A stretch of 60,525 nt of DNA from Verrucomicrobiia bacterium (GCA_035574275.1 DATLYY010000005.1:1-60525); one strand, 5' to 3'; counted from the stretch's first letter, positions 18,694 to 28,424 are shown. Numbers and translations are program-made. The notes: generated from the sequence alone by a model not told the origin.

Positions 18694-18844
18694 TTTTCCG
18701 CACACCCCAATTTTTTTCCATACGTTTGATTTCCTACGCTAATCCGGGCTCGTGGTTGCATTTTTCTCCTTGTTTAGCGGGCCAATATAATCTAAATTTG
18801 CCGGATATGATAATTGCTTGGTTAAAAATGCTTTAGGAGAACGT

Positions 18845-20011
18845 ATGATTGCAGAAAAGCTGGCACAAGCTGTTGAAATCCTGAAAGAGAAGAAAATCGA
18901 TTCATGGCTAACCTTCGTGCGGGAAACAGAAGTTATCCCCGACCCGGCCTACGATTACTTTGGAAGTTCAATGATTGTCTGGCAGGCCGCCTTTCTGGTT
19001 TCCGCCAAAGGGGAAAAAATCGCCATTATGGGGCATTACGACACCGAAAACTTCAAGCGAATGGGGGTGTACGACAAAATCATCGGCTACCATCAAGATT
19101 TTGCCCCGTTTTTACTTGAGGAACTGAAGCGGCTCGACCCGAAAACGGTTGCCATCAACTATTCCCCCGACAACAACCTTTCCGACGGCTTGACGTACGG
19201 AATGTTTTTGCTTTTGGACAAGGTCCTGCAGGGCACACCCTACCGCGACCGTCTGATTTCCGCCGAGCCGGTGATTTCCGCCCTTCGAGGGCGCAAGCTT
19301 CCGGGCGAGGTGGCCAAAATCAAAGAGGCAATCAAAATCACCGAAAAGATCTGGCAGGAGCTTCTGGGCTGGCTCAAAGCGGGCGTCACCGAGAAGCAGG
19401 TGGATGCCTTCGTTGCCGAGCGGAGCGGGGCTTATAACGCCCCAAAATCCTTTGCTTCAATCATCAACCACGGCGACAAATCGCCGGTCGGCCATGTCGG
19501 TCCTTCCGATGCCAAGCTGGAGCCGGGAGATATTTTTCACATCGATTTCGGACACCGGGTGGACGGCTACTGTTCCGACCTCCAACGCCTTGCTTACTTT
19601 TTAAAACCGGGAGAGAAGGAGCCGCCCACGGCGGTAAAGAAAGGGTTTGAAGCGGTCAAGGATACTATTCTGAAGTCCAAAGAGGCCCTTAAGCCCGGCG
19701 CAATTGGGGCGGAAATAGACGATTTAGCCCGCAAAGTCATCAAAAGTCACGGTTTTCCGGATTATCAGCATGCTTTGGGCCACCAACTGGGGAGGGCTGT
19801 TCATGACGGCGGCACGCTTTTGGGTCCCCGCTGGGAGCGCTACGGCCAGACTCCATACGGCAAAGTGGAAAAGGACAACGTTTTCACCCTTGAGCTGGAA
19901 GTGCAAATTCCTGGCGCTGGCTGGGTTTCGCTGGAGGAGGATCTTTTGGTTACAACGAATGGCTCGGAGTTTCTTTCCACGCCCCAATTGGACTGGTTCT
20001 ATATAAAATGA
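18845..20011 (+). CDS. M24-family aminopeptidase (Xaa-Pro type)
   Basis: 388 residues from ATG 18845, preceded by AGGAGA. The creatinase-like N-terminal domain is followed by the pita-bread catalytic domain. Metal ligands are Asp234 (HIDFG), Asp245 (SDLQR), His313 (GHQLG), Glu350/352 and Glu364/365. It is expected to remove an N-terminal residue before proline. A second, only distantly similar M24 gene lies at 53 kb. The stop overlaps the UbiA start by 4 bases. Confidence 0.88.
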   Translation: MIAEKLAQAVEILKEKKIDSWLTFVRETEVIPDPAYDYFGSSMIVWQAAFLVSAKGEKIAIMGHYDTENFKRMGVYDKIIGYHQDFAPFLLEELKRLDPKTVAINYSPDNNLSDGLTYGMFLLLDKVLQGTPYRDRLISAEPVISALRGRKLPGEVAKIKEAIKITEKIWQELLGWLKAGVTEKQVDAFVAERSGAYNAPKSFASIINHGDKSPVGHVGPSDAKLEPGDIFHIDFGHRVDGYCSDLQRLAYFLKPGEKEPPTAVKKGFEAVKDTILKSKEALKPGAIGAEIDDLARKVIKSHGFPDYQHALGHQLGRAVHDGGTLLGPRWERYGQTPYGKVEKDNVFTLELEVQIPGAGWVSLEEDLLVTTNGSEFLSTPQLDWFYIK

Positions 20012-20871
20012 TAAATCGCTTCTGGGCCTTTGCCCGGCTGGGAAGGGTCTGGAACGGCGCAATGGTCGTCGCCTCCGTACTTATCGGGGCTTTTTTTGCC
20101 GCCGGAGGAAAAAGTCAGAGCGCCGCATGGATTAATCCGGGGGTATACCTGGGCTGCCTTTCCGCCTTTCTGATTGCCACCGGCGCTTATGCTTTAAACG
20201 ATTTTTTCGACTGGACAATCGACAAAATCAACAAACCCACCCGCCCCCTTCCGGCGGGGGAGCTTTCCGGTCCCGCCGCCGTTTTTTTCGGATTTTTGTG
20301 TGTGTTGGTTGGAATTGTACTTTCCTATTTTATCAATCCAAAAAGCTTTTTTGCCGCTTTCCTCTCCGGACTTTTGGTGGTTCAATATGCGGTGATATTC
20401 AAACGGGTGGCCGTTCTCGGCCATCTGGTCACCGCCTTTCTTTCCGCGTTCGGCTTGCTTTTCGGTGCCTGGGTCTCGGGGTATCCGGGAATCCGCCTTC
20501 CGCTTTATGCCTTTGTTTTCGGCTTCCTCTTTCACTTGGGCCGCGAGTTTATGAAAGCTGCCGAAGACCGGGAAGCCGACTTGCAGCAAGGGGCCAAAAC
20601 CTTTGCCGTTCTCACCTCCGCCAAACTTTCGGCGCATGTTGCCGCCGCCATTCTCGCCTTGTTGGCCGTTGTCGCTTGGCTCCCTTTTTTCACGGAGGGA
20701 TTTAACTGGCTCTATCTGGTTTTGGTGATTGCCGGCATTGACGTGGTTTTATTCATCACCCTTTACCGTGTCCTTTCCAATCCCGTGCCGGCCGTTTTGT
20801 GCCGGGCCAACCGCTACCTTAAATTCTCGATGGCCGCCGGGCTTTTGGCCCTCTGGCTGGGGAAGGTATAG
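20008..20871 (+). CDS. UbiA-family membrane prenyltransferase
   Basis: 287 residues with about eight helices. The first prenyl-diphosphate motif is Asn64-Asp65-x2-Asp68-x3-Asp72 (ALNDFFDWTIDKINKPTRP), and the second is GREFMKAAEDREADLQQGAKT. The pattern is like geranylgeranylglycerol-phosphate or chlorophyll/menaquinone-type prenyltransferases. The acceptor cannot be assigned. It overlaps the upstream M24 peptidase and is followed by the MoxR-Bat operon. Confidence 0.88.
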   Translation: MINRFWAFARLGRVWNGAMVVASVLIGAFFAAGGKSQSAAWINPGVYLGCLSAFLIATGAYALNDFFDWTIDKINKPTRPLPAGELSGPAAVFFGFLCVLVGIVLSYFINPKSFFAAFLSGLLVVQYAVIFKRVAVLGHLVTAFLSAFGLLFGAWVSGYPGIRLPLYAFVFGFLFHLGREFMKAAEDREADLQQGAKTFAVLTSAKLSAHVAAAILALLAVVAWLPFFTEGFNWLYLVLVIAGIDVVLFITLYRVLSNPVPAVLCRANRYLKFSMAAGLLALWLGKV

Positions 20872-20945
20872 GATACCCGTACAAACCAATTGCTTTTGGA
20901 ACTTTCCGTGTATAAGTTTATATGCTTTTACAGAAGGAGGGTATA

Positions 20946-21932
20946 ATGCACGAAGAGATTGAAAAAATTCAATCTCAGGTGGAAAAAGCCGCCTTTTTCG
21001 TCCGTCCGCTACAGGACGAAGTCGGCAAGGTCATCGTCGGCCAGAAATATATGATCGACCGGATGCTTGTTGGCCTTTTAACCGGCGGCCATATTCTAAT
21101 CGAAGGGGTTCCCGGTTTGGCCAAAACGCTGGCCGTGCGCACCCTTTCGGCGGTCATAGACGCCAGCTTTCAGCGCATTCAATTCACCCCCGACCTGCTC
21201 CCGGCCGATTTAATCGGCACGATGATTTATTCCCCCCAAAAAGGGGAGTTTTCGGTCAAAAAAGGGCCGATCTTTTCCAACTTCATTTTGGCGGACGAAA
21301 TCAACCGCGCTCCGGCTAAAGTCCAATCGGCCTTGCTGGAGGCGATGCAGGAAAAGCAGGTGACCATCGGGGAGAAAACGTTTCCACTCGAAGAGCCTTT
21401 TTTGGTTATGGCCACCCAGAATCCAATTGAACAGGAGGGGACTTATCCTTTGCCGGAAGCGCAATTGGACCGTTTCATCTTCAAGCTGTCCATCGGCTAC
21501 CCCAACCGCAAGGAGGAACTGGAGATTTTGAACCGGGAAACCGTCGGGACCAATCACAAGGTCAACGCGGTAATCAAGCCGAAGGATATTCTGGCCGCCC
21601 GGGAAATCGTCCATAAAATCTATGTAGATGAAAAAGTGAAGGATTACATCCTGAACATCGTTTTTGCAACCCGCGAGCCCAAGGCGTACAAGGTTCCGGT
21701 GGAAGGGCTGATTGCCTACGGTGCCTCCCCGCGCGCCACGATTTTCCTGACTTTGGCATCCAAGGCCCACGCCTTTCTGTCTGGACGGGGGTACGTCACG
21801 CCGGAGGATGTCAAGGCGATCGGCTTGGACGTTTTGCGCCACCGGGTGCTTTTGACCTTCGAGGCGGAGGCGGAGGAGATGAGCTCGGATGCGGTGGTGC
21901 GCAAGGTTTTTGACCAAATCGAAGTGCCGTGA
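20946..21932 (+). CDS. MoxR-type AAA+ ATPase
   Basis: 328 residues from ATG 20946, preceded by AAGGAGGG. Walker A GVPGLAKT is at 54-61, Walker B is FILADEINRAP, and a MATQNPIEQEGTYPLPEAQLDRF sensor region is present. MoxR proteins act as chaperones with VWA-domain proteins; here the DUF58 and BatA/BatB VWA genes follow directly. It is the first gene of an eight-gene unit with 1-4 base overlaps. Confidence 0.94.
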   Translation: MHEEIEKIQSQVEKAAFFVRPLQDEVGKVIVGQKYMIDRMLVGLLTGGHILIEGVPGLAKTLAVRTLSAVIDASFQRIQFTPDLLPADLIGTMIYSPQKGEFSVKKGPIFSNFILADEINRAPAKVQSALLEAMQEKQVTIGEKTFPLEEPFLVMATQNPIEQEGTYPLPEAQLDRFIFKLSIGYPNRKEELEILNRETVGTNHKVNAVIKPKDILAAREIVHKIYVDEKVKDYILNIVFATREPKAYKVPVEGLIAYGASPRATIFLTLASKAHAFLSGRGYVTPEDVKAIGLDVLRHRVLLTFEAEAEEMSSDAVVRKVFDQIEVP

Positions 21933-22807
21933 TTCCCAAGGAAATCAAGGAGAAAATCCGCCGGATTGAAATTTTCTCCCGCCGGCTGGTCAACGAGGTT
22001 TTTTCCGGCGAATACCATTCCACCTTCAAAGGGCGGGGGATGGAGTTTGAAGAGGTGCGGGAGTATCAACCGGGGGACGATATCCGGCTTATCGACTGGA
22101 ACGTCACCGCCCGCACGGGGGTCCCCTTCGTCAAAAAATTCCGGGAGGAGCGGGAGCTTACGCTGGCTTTTCTGGTGGATGTCTCCGCCTCCGGCCGCTT
22201 CGGCACGGCGGGGAAGTGGAAATCGGAAACCGCCGCCGAGGTCTGCGCCATTCTCTCCTTTGCCGCCGCCTTCAACAACGACAAAACCGGTTTGATTTTG
22301 TTCACGGAACAAGTGGAGCGCTTCGTCCCGGCGGCCAAGGGGAAAAGCCATGTGCTCCGACTGATCCGCGAACTTTTGTATTTTGAGCCGCAGGGGAAAA
22401 AAACCTCCCTGGCGGCGGGGCTTGAGTTTGTAATAACCGCCCTCAAACGGCGAAGCATCGTTTTCCTTGTCTCCGATTTCATCGATTCCGGCTGGGAGCG
22501 GGCGCTCTCCGTCGCTTCCCGCAAGCATGACGTTATCGCTTTGGTTTTGTCCGACCCGCGTGAGGAAGAGTTGCCCCCTGTGGGGCTGGTCACGCTGGAA
22601 GATGCCGAAACGGGGCAGCGGGTTGTAGTGGATGCCGCCGATCCGCAATTTAGAAAAATTTACAAAGGGCGCGCGCGGGCCTTTCAGGCAAATTTGGAAC
22701 GCACCTTCCGCCGCTACCAAACCGACTTCATCCCCATCCAAAATGGCCGCCCGTACTTGGTTCCCCTGATGAAATTCTTCAAAGAACGGGAAAGACGATT
22801 TAGATAG
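21929..22807 (+). CDS. DUF58 domain protein (VWA-like)
   Basis: 292 residues, starting at GTG 21929, which overlaps the MoxR stop (GTGA). The DUF58 signature REYQPGDDIRLIDWNVTAR spans about residues 44-62, with an LVDVSAS metal-ion site at 82-88. DUF58 proteins accompany MoxR ATPases in bacterial envelope-associated complexes. It ends just before a repeat-bearing gap in front of the next gene. Confidence 0.92.
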   Translation: MIPKEIKEKIRRIEIFSRRLVNEVFSGEYHSTFKGRGMEFEEVREYQPGDDIRLIDWNVTARTGVPFVKKFREERELTLAFLVDVSASGRFGTAGKWKSETAAEVCAILSFAAAFNNDKTGLILFTEQVERFVPAAKGKSHVLRLIRELLYFEPQGKKTSLAAGLEFVITALKRRSIVFLVSDFIDSGWERALSVASRKHDVIALVLSDPREEELPPVGLVTLEDAETGQRVVVDAADPQFRKIYKGRARAFQANLERTFRRYQTDFIPIQNGRPYLVPLMKFFKERERRFR

Positions 22808-22830
22808 ATGCGTTGTGCAATCCCCCAATC

Positions 22831-22860
22831 TGTCGTTCTGAGCAAAGCGAAGACTATTAG
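22831..22860 (+). repeat. Dispersed repeat, TTCTGAGCAAAGCGAAG type
   Basis: The stretch GTCGTTCTGAGCAAAGCGAA is a variant of a short repeat seen dispersed in many bacterial genomes (consensus near TCATTCTGAGCGAAGCGAAGAATCT). It lies in the gap between the DUF58 gene and the start of the following Bat gene. The frame through it happens to be open. A second variant occurs at 25884. Confidence 0.6.
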
Positions 22861-22876
22861 CGGGGGAGGGAGGGCG

Positions 22877-23839
22877 TTGTTTCGGGGGGGCATACTCTTC
22901 TTGTGCACCAATTTTTTTGCATTTTCACTCACGTATGCCCAAACCAACCTTTCGCCTGTCGAGGTCCGGGCCTCGCTTTCCAAAGACAAAATCACGGTAG
23001 GGGATGTCACCGCCTACACCCTCGAGATTTTCAGTTACCCGGAAGTCAAGCTGGATTCCGTCCCTTTCGGCTCCAATTTGACCGGTTTTGAAATCAAGAA
23101 GGACACCATTTTGCCGTCAATCCGTCTGAAAGGGCGCGAGGTGCGCCGCGCGGTTTTTGAGATCACCGCCTTTACCGTCGATACGCTCACCATTCCCCCT
23201 CTGCCGATAACCTATCGAAATCAAAAAGGGGACAGCGGTGGAATGGTTTTTTCCCCCGCTTTAAAGCTGGTAGTTGTTTCGCTTCTGGAACCGGACTCGA
23301 CCCAGCACCGCCTGAAAGCCGAAAAACCGCCGTTAGAAGTCGGCATCAACTGGTGGCCCTGGATAGGCCTATTCCTATGGGTGCTTGCGGTCGCTGCTTT
23401 CGTTTTCCGGGTTATGAAGCATAAAACGGTCGAAATTCCGGTGGAAAAAAAGCCGGATCTAAGACCGCCGTGGGAAATCGCGTTGGCCGAGTTGGAGGAG
23501 CTTTTGCTTTCGACCCTCCTGACCGAAAGAAACCTCAAGCATTTCCACATCCGTCTTTCGGAAATATTCCGCTGGTACGCCCACCGGATGTACAAAATCC
23601 CGGCCGAGGATTTGACCACCGAAGAGCAGTTGACGAACCTGCGGAATTTTTTGCCCGACGAAGCATGGTCGGAGACCAAACGATTTTTGACCTTCTGCGA
23701 TTTGGTCAAATTCGCCCGCTGGGAGCCGGACGAAAAACGGATGGCCGAAAACGTGGAACGCTTGAAAAAACTGATAGCGGCCACCCGCCCCAAACCGAAA
23801 CCGGAAACGGCGGCCCTTGCAGAGGAGGTGCCGGCCTGA
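22877..23839 (+). CDS. Small BatD-like membrane protein
   Basis: 320 residues from TTG 22877, chosen because GGAGGGAGGG lies just upstream and a signal peptide (RGGILFLCTNFFAFSLTYAQ) follows at once. The frame is open from ATG 22808, but that part is the repeat. A beta-rich extracytoplasmic domain (about 25-160) has VGDVTAYTLEIFS. It is followed by a membrane helix (WWPWIGLFLWVLAVAAF) and a cytoplasmic helical domain similar in plan to the C-terminus of BatD. It is a short relative of the BatD gene at 26.6 kb. Confidence 0.75.
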   Translation: MFRGGILFLCTNFFAFSLTYAQTNLSPVEVRASLSKDKITVGDVTAYTLEIFSYPEVKLDSVPFGSNLTGFEIKKDTILPSIRLKGREVRRAVFEITAFTVDTLTIPPLPITYRNQKGDSGGMVFSPALKLVVVSLLEPDSTQHRLKAEKPPLEVGINWWPWIGLFLWVLAVAAFVFRVMKHKTVEIPVEKKPDLRPPWEIALAELEELLLSTLLTERNLKHFHIRLSEIFRWYAHRMYKIPAEDLTTEEQLTNLRNFLPDEAWSETKRFLTFCDLVKFARWEPDEKRMAENVERLKKLIAATRPKPKPETAALAEEVPA

Positions 23840-24828
23840 TGTTCCAGTTTGCCCACCCGGAAGCGTTCTGGCTGTTTGCCTTGCTCCCCCTTTTATGGCT
23901 CGTCCGGCACTGGAGAAAAAAGAAGGCGCCGACGATTCGATTCTCGGACGTGGCCCGTGCCGCCGGCGTGCGCAAAAGCTGGCGGCAGAAGTTTTCCTTT
24001 TTGCCCGAACTTTTGCGGATGTTGGTCTTTTCGTTTCTGATTCTCGGAATGGCCCGCCCGCAGAAGGGAACCCGCAATCTGGAAAGCTCCACCTCCGGCA
24101 TCGACATTATGCTGGTGATGGACATCTCCGGCAGCATGAAAGCGGAGGATTTTCACCCCCAAAACCGGCTCTATGTGGCCAAGGACGTCGTCAAAAATTT
24201 CATTATGGGGCGCCAGACCGACCGGGTCGGGCTTGTGATTTTCGCCAAGGAAAGCTTCACCCAGTGTCCCCTCACCATCGATTACGGTGTTCTCCTTAAC
24301 CTCTTGGGGGATGTCCGTTTCGGTCTTATTGAAGACGGCACGGCCATCGGGATGGGGTTAATCAACGGGGTCAACCGCTTGAAGGATTCCCCCGCCAAAA
24401 ACAAGGTGGTCATTTTGCTCACGGACGGGGCCAACAACGCCGGCGCCATCGACCCGCTCACGGCTGCCGGCGTGGCGCAGGCGCTGGGCATCAAGGTCTA
24501 TTCCATCGGCATCGGCCGGCCGGGGTTGGTGCCGATGCCGGTGGACGACCCGGTTTTCGGAAAGCGCTACATGCAGGTTCAATCCGATATCGATGAGCCG
24601 ACTCTGCAAAAAATGGCCCAGTTGACCGGCGGCCGCTTCTTCCGGGCCAAAGACCCGCAGGCCCTCTCCCAGATTTTCAAGGAAATCGATGCGCTGGAGA
24701 AAACCAAAATCAAAGTGAAGGAGTTCTGGGAATTTGATGAAAAATTCCGCATCTGGGCGCTTTTGGCCTTGTCGGTTTTGGTTTTTGAACTCTTTCTTTC
24801 CGGCACTGTTTTTCGGAGGCTGCCGTAA
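23839..24828 (+). CDS. batA: BatA, VWA-domain membrane protein
   Basis: 329 residues, ATG overlapping the previous stop (TGATG). Two N-terminal helices precede a VWA domain with MIDAS residues Asp95-x-Ser97-x-Ser99 in MDISGSMKAEDF. A C-terminal helix (WALLALSVLVFELFLSGTVF) closes it. BatA and BatB, known from Bacteroides and Leptospira aerotolerance studies, probably form a periplasm-facing complex with MoxR. It is followed at once by BatB with a one-base overlap. Confidence 0.9.
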   Translation: MFQFAHPEAFWLFALLPLLWLVRHWRKKKAPTIRFSDVARAAGVRKSWRQKFSFLPELLRMLVFSFLILGMARPQKGTRNLESSTSGIDIMLVMDISGSMKAEDFHPQNRLYVAKDVVKNFIMGRQTDRVGLVIFAKESFTQCPLTIDYGVLLNLLGDVRFGLIEDGTAIGMGLINGVNRLKDSPAKNKVVILLTDGANNAGAIDPLTAAGVAQALGIKVYSIGIGRPGLVPMPVDDPVFGKRYMQVQSDIDEPTLQKMAQLTGGRFFRAKDPQALSQIFKEIDALEKTKIKVKEFWEFDEKFRIWALLALSVLVFELFLSGTVFRRLP

Positions 24829-25874
24829 TGCGTTTTGCCGAGCCGGTTTTTCTGTTCGGGCTTTTGGGCCTGCCGCTTTTGTTTTTGTTCTTTTACTGGC
24901 TGGAACGCCGCCGCAAAAAGGCACTGGGAAAGATCGGGGATGTGGAGCTGCTCTTTCGTTTGATGGAGGGGTTTTCAGAAAAAATCCGCCGATGGAAATA
25001 TGCGCTGGTTTTGCTGGCCGCGGCTTTTGTGATTCTCGCTTTGGCCCGTCCGCAGTGGGGAAAAAAAATGGAGTTAGTCAAACGGGAAGGGCTGGATATT
25101 ATTGTGGCGATTGACGTTTCCGCCTCGATGCTGGCGGCCGATATGCCCCCCTCGCGGCTGGCAAAGGCCAAGTCGGAAACCGCCGGATTGATTGACATGT
25201 TAAAGGGGGATAGGATTGGGTTGGTCGTTTTCGCCGGCGAGGCGTACGTCCAATGCCCCCTTACCATGGATTATTCCGCCGCCAAAATGTTTTTGTCCGA
25301 CATCGACTACGGCTCTGTCCCCCAACCCGGCACGGCTTTGGGGGAAGCCATCCGCCGGGCCGCTTCGGCTTTTGTGGAAAAAGAGCGGAAGCACAAGGTT
25401 TTGATTGCCATCACGGATGGGGAGGATACCCAGGAATCGGACCCGCTGAAAGCGGCAGAGGAGGCGAAAAAGGCCGGCATCGTCTTGTACACCATCGGGG
25501 TGGGAACTCCTGCCGGCGAACCGATTCCACTGCGCAACGTCGCCGGGCAGGTAACCGGGTATAAAAAAGACGACGAGGGGCAGGTGGTAATGAGCCGGCT
25601 GGATGAGGCCGGACTGCAGGAGGCGGCCCTCAAGACCGGCGGCAAATATTACCGGGCGACCGCCGGGGAGTTGGAATTGGACAAGATTTTTGACGATATA
25701 TCAAAAATGGAGCGGAAGGAGCTAACCGGCCAGTTTATGGCCCGCTGGGAGGAGCGCTTCCGTTGGTTTCTGGCGGCCGCTTTTGCTCTTTTGGGTGTAG
25801 AATTCCTATTGAACGAAAGAAGGAGGATTTGGAAAAAAGTTGGAATGGAACGTCAATATGAAACGGTGCGATAG
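24828..25874 (+). CDS. batB: BatB, VWA-domain membrane protein
   Basis: 348 residues. The same plan as BatA is kept: two N-terminal helices, a VWA domain with MIDAS Asp96-x-Ser98-x-Ser100 (AIDVSASMLAADMPPSR), and a C-terminal helix near WFLAAAFALLGVEFLL. It is a paralogue of the neighbouring BatA from an old duplication. The last bases overlap or abut the BatC upstream region. Confidence 0.9.
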   Translation: MRFAEPVFLFGLLGLPLLFLFFYWLERRRKKALGKIGDVELLFRLMEGFSEKIRRWKYALVLLAAAFVILALARPQWGKKMELVKREGLDIIVAIDVSASMLAADMPPSRLAKAKSETAGLIDMLKGDRIGLVVFAGEAYVQCPLTMDYSAAKMFLSDIDYGSVPQPGTALGEAIRRAASAFVEKERKHKVLIAITDGEDTQESDPLKAAEEAKKAGIVLYTIGVGTPAGEPIPLRNVAGQVTGYKKDDEGQVVMSRLDEAGLQEAALKTGGKYYRATAGELELDKIFDDISKMERKELTGQFMARWEERFRWFLAAAFALLGVEFLLNERRRIWKKVGMERQYETVR

Positions 25875-25883
25875 GGTAAAGGA

Positions 25884-25916
25884 TGTCATGCTGAGTGTCA
25901 ACGAAGTATCTCGCGG
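25884..25916 (+). repeat. Second dispersed repeat at a Bat gene start
   Basis: TGTCATGCTGAG followed by GAAGTATCTCGCGG matches a common variant of the same repeat family as the copy at 22831. It falls exactly at the 5' end of the BatC gene, overlapping the candidate ATG at 25888, and the signal peptide begins right after it. Confidence 0.6.
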
Positions 25917-26640
25917 GCGGGTTTTGGCGGCTCTTTGCTTTTTGGCGGTCGGTTCACCCGTATTTGCCGATTCCTTCAAGAAGGAAATCTCGAAAGGTAA
26001 CGAATTCTATCGGGAAGGAAAATATGAAGAAGCGGCCAAACATTACCGCTCGGCGGAAATCGACCGCCCCGGTTCGCCGGTGGCCGCCTACAATTTGGGG
26101 ACGGCTTTGGTGACCGGCAAAGATTATGAAGAAGCCCTTCCCAAATTGGGGGAGGCCGCCTCCAAACTGTCCGGTTCCGAGCAGGCCCAGGCGCACTACA
26201 ACATTGGCAACGGCCTTTTCGGCGCGGGAAAGTTTGAAGAGGCAATCGGAGCGTACAAGAGAGCCCTGGAAATCAACCCGAGCGACCGGGACGCCAAGTA
26301 TAATCTGGAACTGGCCTTAAAAATGCTTGAAGAGCAGAAGAAAGACCAGCAAGATCAAAAAAAGAATCAAAAGCAAGACCAGAAAAACGAAAAAAAGGAT
26401 AAGGGAAGCTCCTCCGATTCCGACTCAATGCAGCAAAAGCAGAACCAAAGCCAGCCGCAGAACCAGGAGCAACAGAAATCCCCCGACCAGAAGGAGCAGC
26501 AAAAAATGGCCCGCCCCAAGCAGCAGATGACCAAGGAGGAGGCGGAACGGATACTGGCGGCCTTGAAAAACGAGGAGATGAAGGCCAAAAAGCAAAAGAA
26601 AGCGGAAGCCATACCGATTGTGGGGGGGAGGGACTGGTGA
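25888..26640 (+). CDS. batC: BatC, TPR periplasmic protein
   Basis: 250 residues from ATG 25888; alternative in-frame ATGs at 25840 and 25858 overlap batB. A signal peptide (RVLAALCFLAVGSPVFA) precedes about three TPR repeats (GNEFYREGKYEEAAKHY, YNIGNGLFGAGKFEEAIGAY). A long Gln/Lys/Asp-rich segment (about 155-215) follows, then a helical end. The product is probably exported and scaffolds the Bat complex. Confidence 0.88.
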   Translation: MLSVNEVSRGRVLAALCFLAVGSPVFADSFKKEISKGNEFYREGKYEEAAKHYRSAEIDRPGSPVAAYNLGTALVTGKDYEEALPKLGEAASKLSGSEQAQAHYNIGNGLFGAGKFEEAIGAYKRALEINPSDRDAKYNLELALKMLEEQKKDQQDQKKNQKQDQKNEKKDKGSSSDSDSMQQKQNQSQPQNQEQQKSPDQKEQQKMARPKQQMTKEEAERILAALKNEEMKAKKQKKAEAIPIVGGRDW

Positions 26641-28424
26641 CGAGAAAAGCCGGCTTGCTTGCGGCGGGCGTGTTTATGGCGTTAACCGCTTGGGCTGTTG
26701 CACAGGGATTGAACTTTTCGGCCTCGGTGGACAAGGACCGGCTTGAAATCGGGGACCAGTTGACTCTGACACTAGTCGTTACCGGCAACGTGCAGAAAAT
26801 CCCGGAGCCCAAAATCCGGAACGTGGGGGACTTTGCCCTGTACGCCTCCGGCCGTTCGCAGAGCATCACTTTTGTCAACGGTGCGGTCACCGCCACCACC
26901 CAGTTCAACTTCGTTCTGGTTCCGAAAAAAGTCGGCACCTTCAAAATCGGCCCGGCGGAACTGGAAATCGACGGAAAACTTTTGCAGACGATGCCCCAAA
27001 CTGTCACCGTTTTACCCTCCGGCAGCATTCCCAAACAACAAGCTCCTGCCCCGACGGAAGCCCAGGTGCGGGAAGGACTGAAAGATATCTTCGTCACTGC
27101 CTCGGTGGATAAGTCCAAAGTGTACGTTTCCGAACAGGTCACCTATACGGTGAAATTCTACCAGGCCGTGCGGCTCTTCGACAACCCGGAATATTATCCC
27201 CCGACCGTCACCGGTTTCTGGAAGGAGGACCTGCCGCCGCAAACCTCCCGCTACGAAACGGTCGGCGGCCGCCGCTATCTCGTTTCCGAGGTGAAGATGG
27301 CCCTTTTCCCGACCGCCTCCGGCAAACAAACCATCGGCGAGGCGACGGTAAAATGCAAGGTGGAGGATTTGGACGCCCTTTTTGACCGTGATCCGTTTAA
27401 TGTGGATTTGAACCAGTTTTTCAACCGCGGTATGCGGGAGAAGGTTTTGCGCTCCAACCCGATTACTGTCGAAGCCCTGCCGTTGCCCGAAGGAAACCAG
27501 CCGGAGGATTTCACCGGGGCCGTCGGACATTTCCAGATGAAAGCCGAATGGAACAAAACCGCCACGCAGGTAAATGAGCCGGTGACGGCGAAAATCACCA
27601 TCTGGGGAACGGGGAACATCAAATCGATCGCCGAGCCGAAGGTTTCCACGCCGCAGAACTTTCGCGTGTTTCTGGCCGGCTCCTCCGAGCGGCTGACCCG
27701 CGAGGGGACGAGAATCGGCGGCGGCAGAACCTTCGAGCTTTCCTTCGTCCCGCGCGAGCCGGGAAGCTTCTCCCTGCCGCCGATCACCTTCTCCTATTTT
27801 GACCCGGCCAAGCGGCGCTACGTCAGTCTGAAAGGCCAGCCGCTCCATTTAACCGTCACCGGCACCCGCGAGCTGGCGGGGGGATACTCCGGCATCACCC
27901 AAAAGGAGCTGGACGTAAAACAGACCGACCTGCGCTATCTGAAGAAAGAGCTGGGGGATGAACATGGCAGTTTTGTCGGTTCTCCCGGTTTTTGGGCTTT
28001 GCAGACCCTGCCGGTTTTGCTTCTCGGGGCGACCATGTTGATGCGCCGTGTCCGCGACCGGGAGGAATCGGATGTCTCCTATTTCCGTTCCAAGCGGGCT
28101 TCGAAGATGGTCAAAAAAGGGCTGAAGGAAATCCGTGCCGCTTCACAACTTCCGCCGGCGGAGTACTTCGGCCGCTTACACAAGATGCTTTTGGAATATC
28201 TTGGCGACCGATTCAACGTCGCCAGTTGGGGGATGACGAGGGGAGAAATTGTAGTTCTTCTCAATTCCAACCAGGTCGCTGATGAACACAAAGTTTCCCT
28301 TTTGGAACTGCTTGACTTGGCCGACCGTGCCCGCTTTTCCGGCTGGCAGCCCTCGCTGGCCGAGCGGGAGGAGGCCCTTGCCAAAACCGAGCGTGTTATC
28401 CGTATCCTGGAGGGAAGCCGATGA
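26637..28424 (+). CDS. batD: BatD, oxygen-tolerance-type exported protein
   Basis: 595 residues, GTG start at 26637 overlapping the BatC stop. A signal peptide is followed by three or more beta-sandwich domains (FSASVDKDRLEIGDQLTL, TASVDKSKVYVSEQVTYTV, MKAEWNKTATQVNEPVTA), then one membrane helix and a C-terminal cytoplasmic helical domain. The BatD family (PF13584) is defined by this plan. A shorter relative with the same end occurs at 22.9 kb, so the operon carries two BatD-like proteins. Confidence 0.9.
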   Translation: MTRKAGLLAAGVFMALTAWAVAQGLNFSASVDKDRLEIGDQLTLTLVVTGNVQKIPEPKIRNVGDFALYASGRSQSITFVNGAVTATTQFNFVLVPKKVGTFKIGPAELEIDGKLLQTMPQTVTVLPSGSIPKQQAPAPTEAQVREGLKDIFVTASVDKSKVYVSEQVTYTVKFYQAVRLFDNPEYYPPTVTGFWKEDLPPQTSRYETVGGRRYLVSEVKMALFPTASGKQTIGEATVKCKVEDLDALFDRDPFNVDLNQFFNRGMREKVLRSNPITVEALPLPEGNQPEDFTGAVGHFQMKAEWNKTATQVNEPVTAKITIWGTGNIKSIAEPKVSTPQNFRVFLAGSSERLTREGTRIGGGRTFELSFVPREPGSFSLPPITFSYFDPAKRRYVSLKGQPLHLTVTGTRELAGGYSGITQKELDVKQTDLRYLKKELGDEHGSFVGSPGFWALQTLPVLLLGATMLMRRVRDREESDVSYFRSKRASKMVKKGLKEIRAASQLPPAEYFGRLHKMLLEYLGDRFNVASWGMTRGEIVVLLNSNQVADEHKVSLLELLDLADRARFSGWQPSLAEREEALAKTERVIRILEGSR

